Shown here in pieces: positions 61,450 through 64,000 of a DNA stretch of 64,000 nucleotides. Position 1 is the first letter of the stretch. Each line of letters begins with the position of its first letter. This DNA is from Thermus thermophilus. Its GTDB lineage: Bacteria; Deinococcota; Deinococci; Deinococcales; Thermaceae. Position numbers and translations under genes: made by a program. The notes beneath the pieces were generated by a model. That model was not told the origin of the DNA. It saw nothing but the letters and a program-made list of their open reading frames with translations, and made no database searches. The stretch is from the NCBI RefSeq assembly GCF_019974155.1, contig NZ_AP025158.1, positions 1,054,001 to 1,118,000 on the forward strand. Reading direction: 5' to 3'.

Positions 61450-62436
61450 TCACGGCCGGAAGGTCCCGGCCACGAACTCGCCCATGCCGCGGGCGCGGAC
61501 GCGGTAGCCCCTGAAGCGGCCCTCCCCCGCCACGGGCCCTTCCCAGTAGGCTACCCGGGTGGTGCGGGAGAGGATCTCCCCCTCGGGGAAGAGGGGCCTC
61601 AGGACCAAGGCGAGTTCTGGCCCTTCCAGGCGCCAGGCCAGGGTGTAGGCGCGGCCCGAGGGGCTCGTCCAGGTCTCCAAGGGAAGGAAGTCCAGGACGA
61701 GGTCCTCCCTGTGGCCTAGGGGGTCCACCCGGCTCGCCAGGGTCTGGACCACCCGTCCCGAGGCCGCCTTGACCCGGTAGGCCATGAGCTCGGAGCCGTC
61801 GGAGAGGTGGAGGCCGAACCAGTCCCAGGTGGCGGCAAGCCCGGAGAGCTGTTCTCCCCACTGGTGGTCCAGCCAGGCTTCCCCCCGCGCCTCCTCCCCC
61901 AGGACCTCCCCCCAGGCGGCGACCCGGGTGTAGGACTGGTAGTGCATCCGCCCCGTTTCCGCAGTGCCCGAGGGGGGGTGGACCACGGGAGGCTTCAGGG
62001 GACGGAAGCGGAGGTCCACGCCCGGCGCCTCGAGGCGAAACCCCTCCCCCTCCCGGTAAAACCGCCACCCCATGAGGTCCAGCTGCGGGCCGGGCAGGGC
62101 CTCGCCCCTCTTTGCGAAGAGGTCTTGGTCCGCCACCTCCAAGAAGCGCCGCTTCCCGGTGCGGAGGTCGGTGAGGGCGAGGTGGGCGGCGTGAAAGGGC
62201 CCGAAGAGGCTCCCGGGGAGGCCCAGGATGCGGTAGGAGGGCGGGGCGTAGGCCTTGAAGAAGGCGAAGTGGAAGGCGTAGGGCTCCACCCACCCCGAGG
62301 CGTACCACCACTCCAGTTGGGCGGGCTTGGGGTCCCAGTCCTTGGGATCGGGGAGGCGGCCCGGGTCCACGGCGAGGAGGACGGGGGCGCAGGCCGCGAG
62401 GAGGAGGGCAAGCCAGGCGGTCCGGAGAGGGCGCAT
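61450..62436 (-). CDS. Lipocalin-like lipoprotein (AttH/CrtC type)
   Basis: A 328-residue lipoprotein with lipobox LLLAAC in the signal peptide. The mature part shows the AttH/carotenoid 1,2-hydratase pattern: QLEWWYASGWVEPYAFHFAF, AAHLALTDLRTGKRRF, GEAWLDHQWGEQLSG and WDWFGLHLSDGSELMAYRV. Members are exported lipocalin-like enzymes or lipid binders; substrate unknown. ATG at 62436 follows a TATTAT box by 8 bases. Confidence 0.85.
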   Translation of the reverse strand: MRPLRTAWLALLLAACAPVLLAVDPGRLPDPKDWDPKPAQLEWWYASGWVEPYAFHFAFFKAYAPPSYRILGLPGSLFGPFHAAHLALTDLRTGKRRFLEVADQDLFAKRGEALPGPQLDLMGWRFYREGEGFRLEAPGVDLRFRPLKPPVVHPPSGTAETGRMHYQSYTRVAAWGEVLGEEARGEAWLDHQWGEQLSGLAATWDWFGLHLSDGSELMAYRVKAASGRVVQTLASRVDPLGHREDLVLDFLPLETWTSPSGRAYTLAWRLEGPELALVLRPLFPEGEILSRTTRVAYWEGPVAGEGRFRGYRVRARGMGEFVAGTFRP

Positions 62437-62443
62437 CTTCGTC

Positions 62444-62450
62444 CATAATA
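62444..62450. promoter_or_regulatory. Overlapping divergent -10 boxes
   Basis: CATAAT (62444-62449, plus strand) lies 6 bases before the kinase ATG at 62456; TATTAT (62445-62450, minus strand) lies 8 bases before the lipoprotein ATG. The two promoters share the same bases, so they should exclude each other. Confidence 0.5.
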
Positions 62451-62455
62451 GCCGC

Positions 62456-63379
62456 ATGGGGGAGAAGCCCGCGATCGCCCTCGTGGGGGAAAGCCTGGTG
62501 GACTTGGTCTTGGAGGGGGAAAGCCCCCTTGCCTTCACCGGGATCTTGGGCGGCTCGGTCCTGAACACGGCCACGGTCCTCGCCCGGCTCGGCTACCCCG
62601 TTCGCTTCTTTTCCGAGGTGGGGGAGGACTGGCTTTCCGCCTGGAGCGAGGCGGAGATGGCCCGTAGGGGCCTGAACCCGAAGCTTCAGCGCCACCCCGG
62701 TCCCATGCCCTTGGCTCTCGTCCGTTTGGACCCGGAGGGGAACGCCCGCTACAGCTTCCACCGCCCCTTCCAGGCCCCCTTCCGGCCGGAGGCCGGCGCC
62801 TTTCGTGGGGTGGGGGCCTTCCACTTCGGCTCCCTCTTCGCCCTCGAGGCCCGCACCGCGGAAGGGGTGGCCGCCCTTTTGGAGGAGGCCGGGAGGGCGG
62901 GGGCCCTCCTTTCCTACGACCCCAACCTCAGGGGCCTCCCCTCGCCCGAGGAAAGGGCCCGGGTGGAAGCCTACCTCGGGCGGGTGGACCTCCTGAAGCT
63001 CTCCTTGGAGGACGCCCGCCTTCTCTTCCCCGAGGCGCCTTTGGAGGCCGTGCGCCGCCTCCCTCCCAGGCTCAAGGTCCTTACCCTCGGGCCCGAGGGG
63101 GCCTTGGCCTTCCTCGGGGAGGGGGAGGTGCGGGTTCCCGGGGTGCGGGTGCGGGTGGTGGACACCGTGGGCGCGGGGGACACCTTCACGGCAGGCCTCC
63201 TTGCCCTCCTCCTCAGGCGGGGCAGGGGGAGGGGGGTTCTGGAGGGCCTGGACCTCGAGGGCCTGCGGAAGGCTTTGGAAGGGGCCGTAGCCCTCGCCGC
63301 CTTGGCCTGCACCGTCCGGGGGGCGGGCCTCCCCGAGGAGGGCCTTGCCGCCTGGCGGGCCCGGTGGCTTGCGGGCTAG
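62456..63379 (+). CDS. PfkB-family carbohydrate kinase
   Basis: A 307-residue kinase phosphorylating a sugar such as fructose or 2-keto-3-deoxygluconate. N-terminal GESLVDLVLEGESPLAF and GGSVLNTATVLARLGYPVRF; ATP-binding and catalytic DTVGAGDTFTAGLLALLL. The ATG at 62456 fits the leaderless promoter. Its stop overlaps that of the convergent HD-GYP gene by 2 bases. Confidence 0.9.
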   Translation: MGEKPAIALVGESLVDLVLEGESPLAFTGILGGSVLNTATVLARLGYPVRFFSEVGEDWLSAWSEAEMARRGLNPKLQRHPGPMPLALVRLDPEGNARYSFHRPFQAPFRPEAGAFRGVGAFHFGSLFALEARTAEGVAALLEEAGRAGALLSYDPNLRGLPSPEERARVEAYLGRVDLLKLSLEDARLLFPEAPLEAVRRLPPRLKVLTLGPEGALAFLGEGEVRVPGVRVRVVDTVGAGDTFTAGLLALLLRRGRGRGVLEGLDLEGLRKALEGAVALAALACTVRGAGLPEEGLAAWRARWLAG

Positions 63380-64000
63380 GCCTCCTCGGCCATGAGCCTC
63401 AGAAAGGCCTCCACCACCTCGGGGTCAAACTGCCTGCCCGCCTGCTCCCGGAGGTAGGCCAGGGCCTTCGCCTTGGGCCAGGCCTTGCGGTAGGGCCGGT
63501 CCGAGGTGAGGGCGTCGTACACGTCCACCACGGCGAAGATGCGGGCGGAGAGGGGGATCTCCAGGCCCCTTAGCCCCCTCGGGTAGCCGGAGCCGTCCCA
63601 GCGCTCGTGGTGGGCGTAGGGGATCTCCAGGGCCTTCTTGAGGAAGGGGATCCCGGAGAGCCACTCGTAGGCGTAGACGGGATGGAGCTTCATCACCCGC
63701 CACTCCTCCTCCTCCTCCGTGAGAGGGCCGGGCTTTAAGAGGATGCTGTCGGGGATGGCGATCTTGCCCACGTCGTGGAGAATGGCCCCGCGCCGTAAAT
63801 CAGGGTGTCCCGGAGCCAGACGTAGGTTCCCTTCTGCCCGTGGAGGAAGCGGTAGGTGGCGATCTGGACCTCTCCCGGGTGGGCCACGGCCCGGCGCACA
63901 GCCTCCTCCACCTTGGCCCGGTCCTCCGGGTGGACCTTGGCGAAGAGAAAGGCGGGGTCTTCTAGGAGGGCTTCCGCCGGGTGGCCCAAAACCTCCCATG
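63376..64000 (-). pseudogene. PAS/HD-GYP protein with internal deletion (partial at window edge)
   Basis: From the right edge the minus strand encodes a PAS-like domain (PAEALLEDPAFLFAKVHPED, then TYVWLRDTLIYG) in one frame. At about 63795 this jumps into another frame that carries HD-GYP: GAILHDVGKIAIPD, HHERWDGSGYPRGLRGLEIP, VVDVYDALTSDRPYR. The stretch between PAS and HDVGK, including the first HD-GYP helices, is missing, and the frame changes. Cyclic-di-GMP hydrolysis is unlikely in this copy, unless the assembly is wrong. Confidence 0.75.

Overview
The window is chromosomal DNA of a Thermus species very close to T. thermophilus. The evidence is the very high GC content with G/C-ended codons, a Taq/Tth-type DNA polymerase I of 834 residues, a Gfh1 anti-cleavage factor, a CzrB-type cation transporter, and many start codons placed 6-7 bases after a -10 box with no room for a leader. 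The proteins look like, but are not identical to, the T. thermophilus HB8 versions I know, so I infer another strain or a sister species. No database search was possible.

Layout. 1-3.3 kb: end of rho, then an FMN riboswitch and the riboflavin genes ribD-ribE-ribBA. 3.3-8.2 kb: a von Willebrand A protein, the Mg channel mgtE, and an unusual fusion of a pyrophosphatase-like domain with an ADP-ribosylglycohydrolase. 8.1-15.8 kb (minus strand): queA, a NYN-domain nuclease, glmM, polA, a YigZ protein, a VapBC toxin-antitoxin pair and aroE. 15.9-21.5 kb: nfeD-floA-phoH-ybeY-dgkA, interrupted by an IS982-type insertion placed exactly on the start codon of a small zinc protein gene. 21.5-31.1 kb: gfh1, lysS, czrB, methylmalonyl-CoA mutase subunits interleaved with two hotdog thioesterases, and the SRP/ribosome operon ffh-rpsP-khpA-rimM-trmD-rplS. 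31.1-33.5 kb: a LuxR-type regulator, serine dehydratase and a rhodanese.

33.6-43.0 kb is an integrated element. It sits in the 3' half of a tRNA-Val(CAC) gene and is bounded by exact 47-bp direct repeats. It carries integrase, an excisionase-like protein, a 43-residue Arg/Trp-rich peptide gene between them, and a replication module (primase-like/DUF3987 ATPase, family A DNA polymerase, zinc-ribbon and HTH proteins). It also contains a conspicuous non-coding repeat region. The polymerase gene is split by an IS4-type element with a 9-bp target duplication; removing the insertion restores the frame exactly. A ~90% identical copy of the element's right arm lies inverted at 59.86-59.99 kb beside a HicAB-type toxin-antitoxin pair, pointing to a second, now lost, related element.

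43.0-54.9 kb: a minus-strand efflux operon (two TolC-like proteins, HlyD-type adaptor, MacB-like ATPase and permease, periplasmic proteins), a two-component system, and a plus-strand operon for extracytosolic flavinylation (ApbE, DUF2271, PepSY). Both operon promoters contain the same 11-bp-spaced GGTTA direct repeat, suggesting joint control by the two-component regulator. 54.9-59.7 kb: an AddB/AddA-like helicase-nuclease pair. 60.4-64 kb shows genome decay: a truncated aldehyde dehydrogenase fused to an antisense gene remnant and a PAS/HD-GYP gene with an internal deletion, around an intact lipocalin-like lipoprotein and a PfkB sugar kinase.
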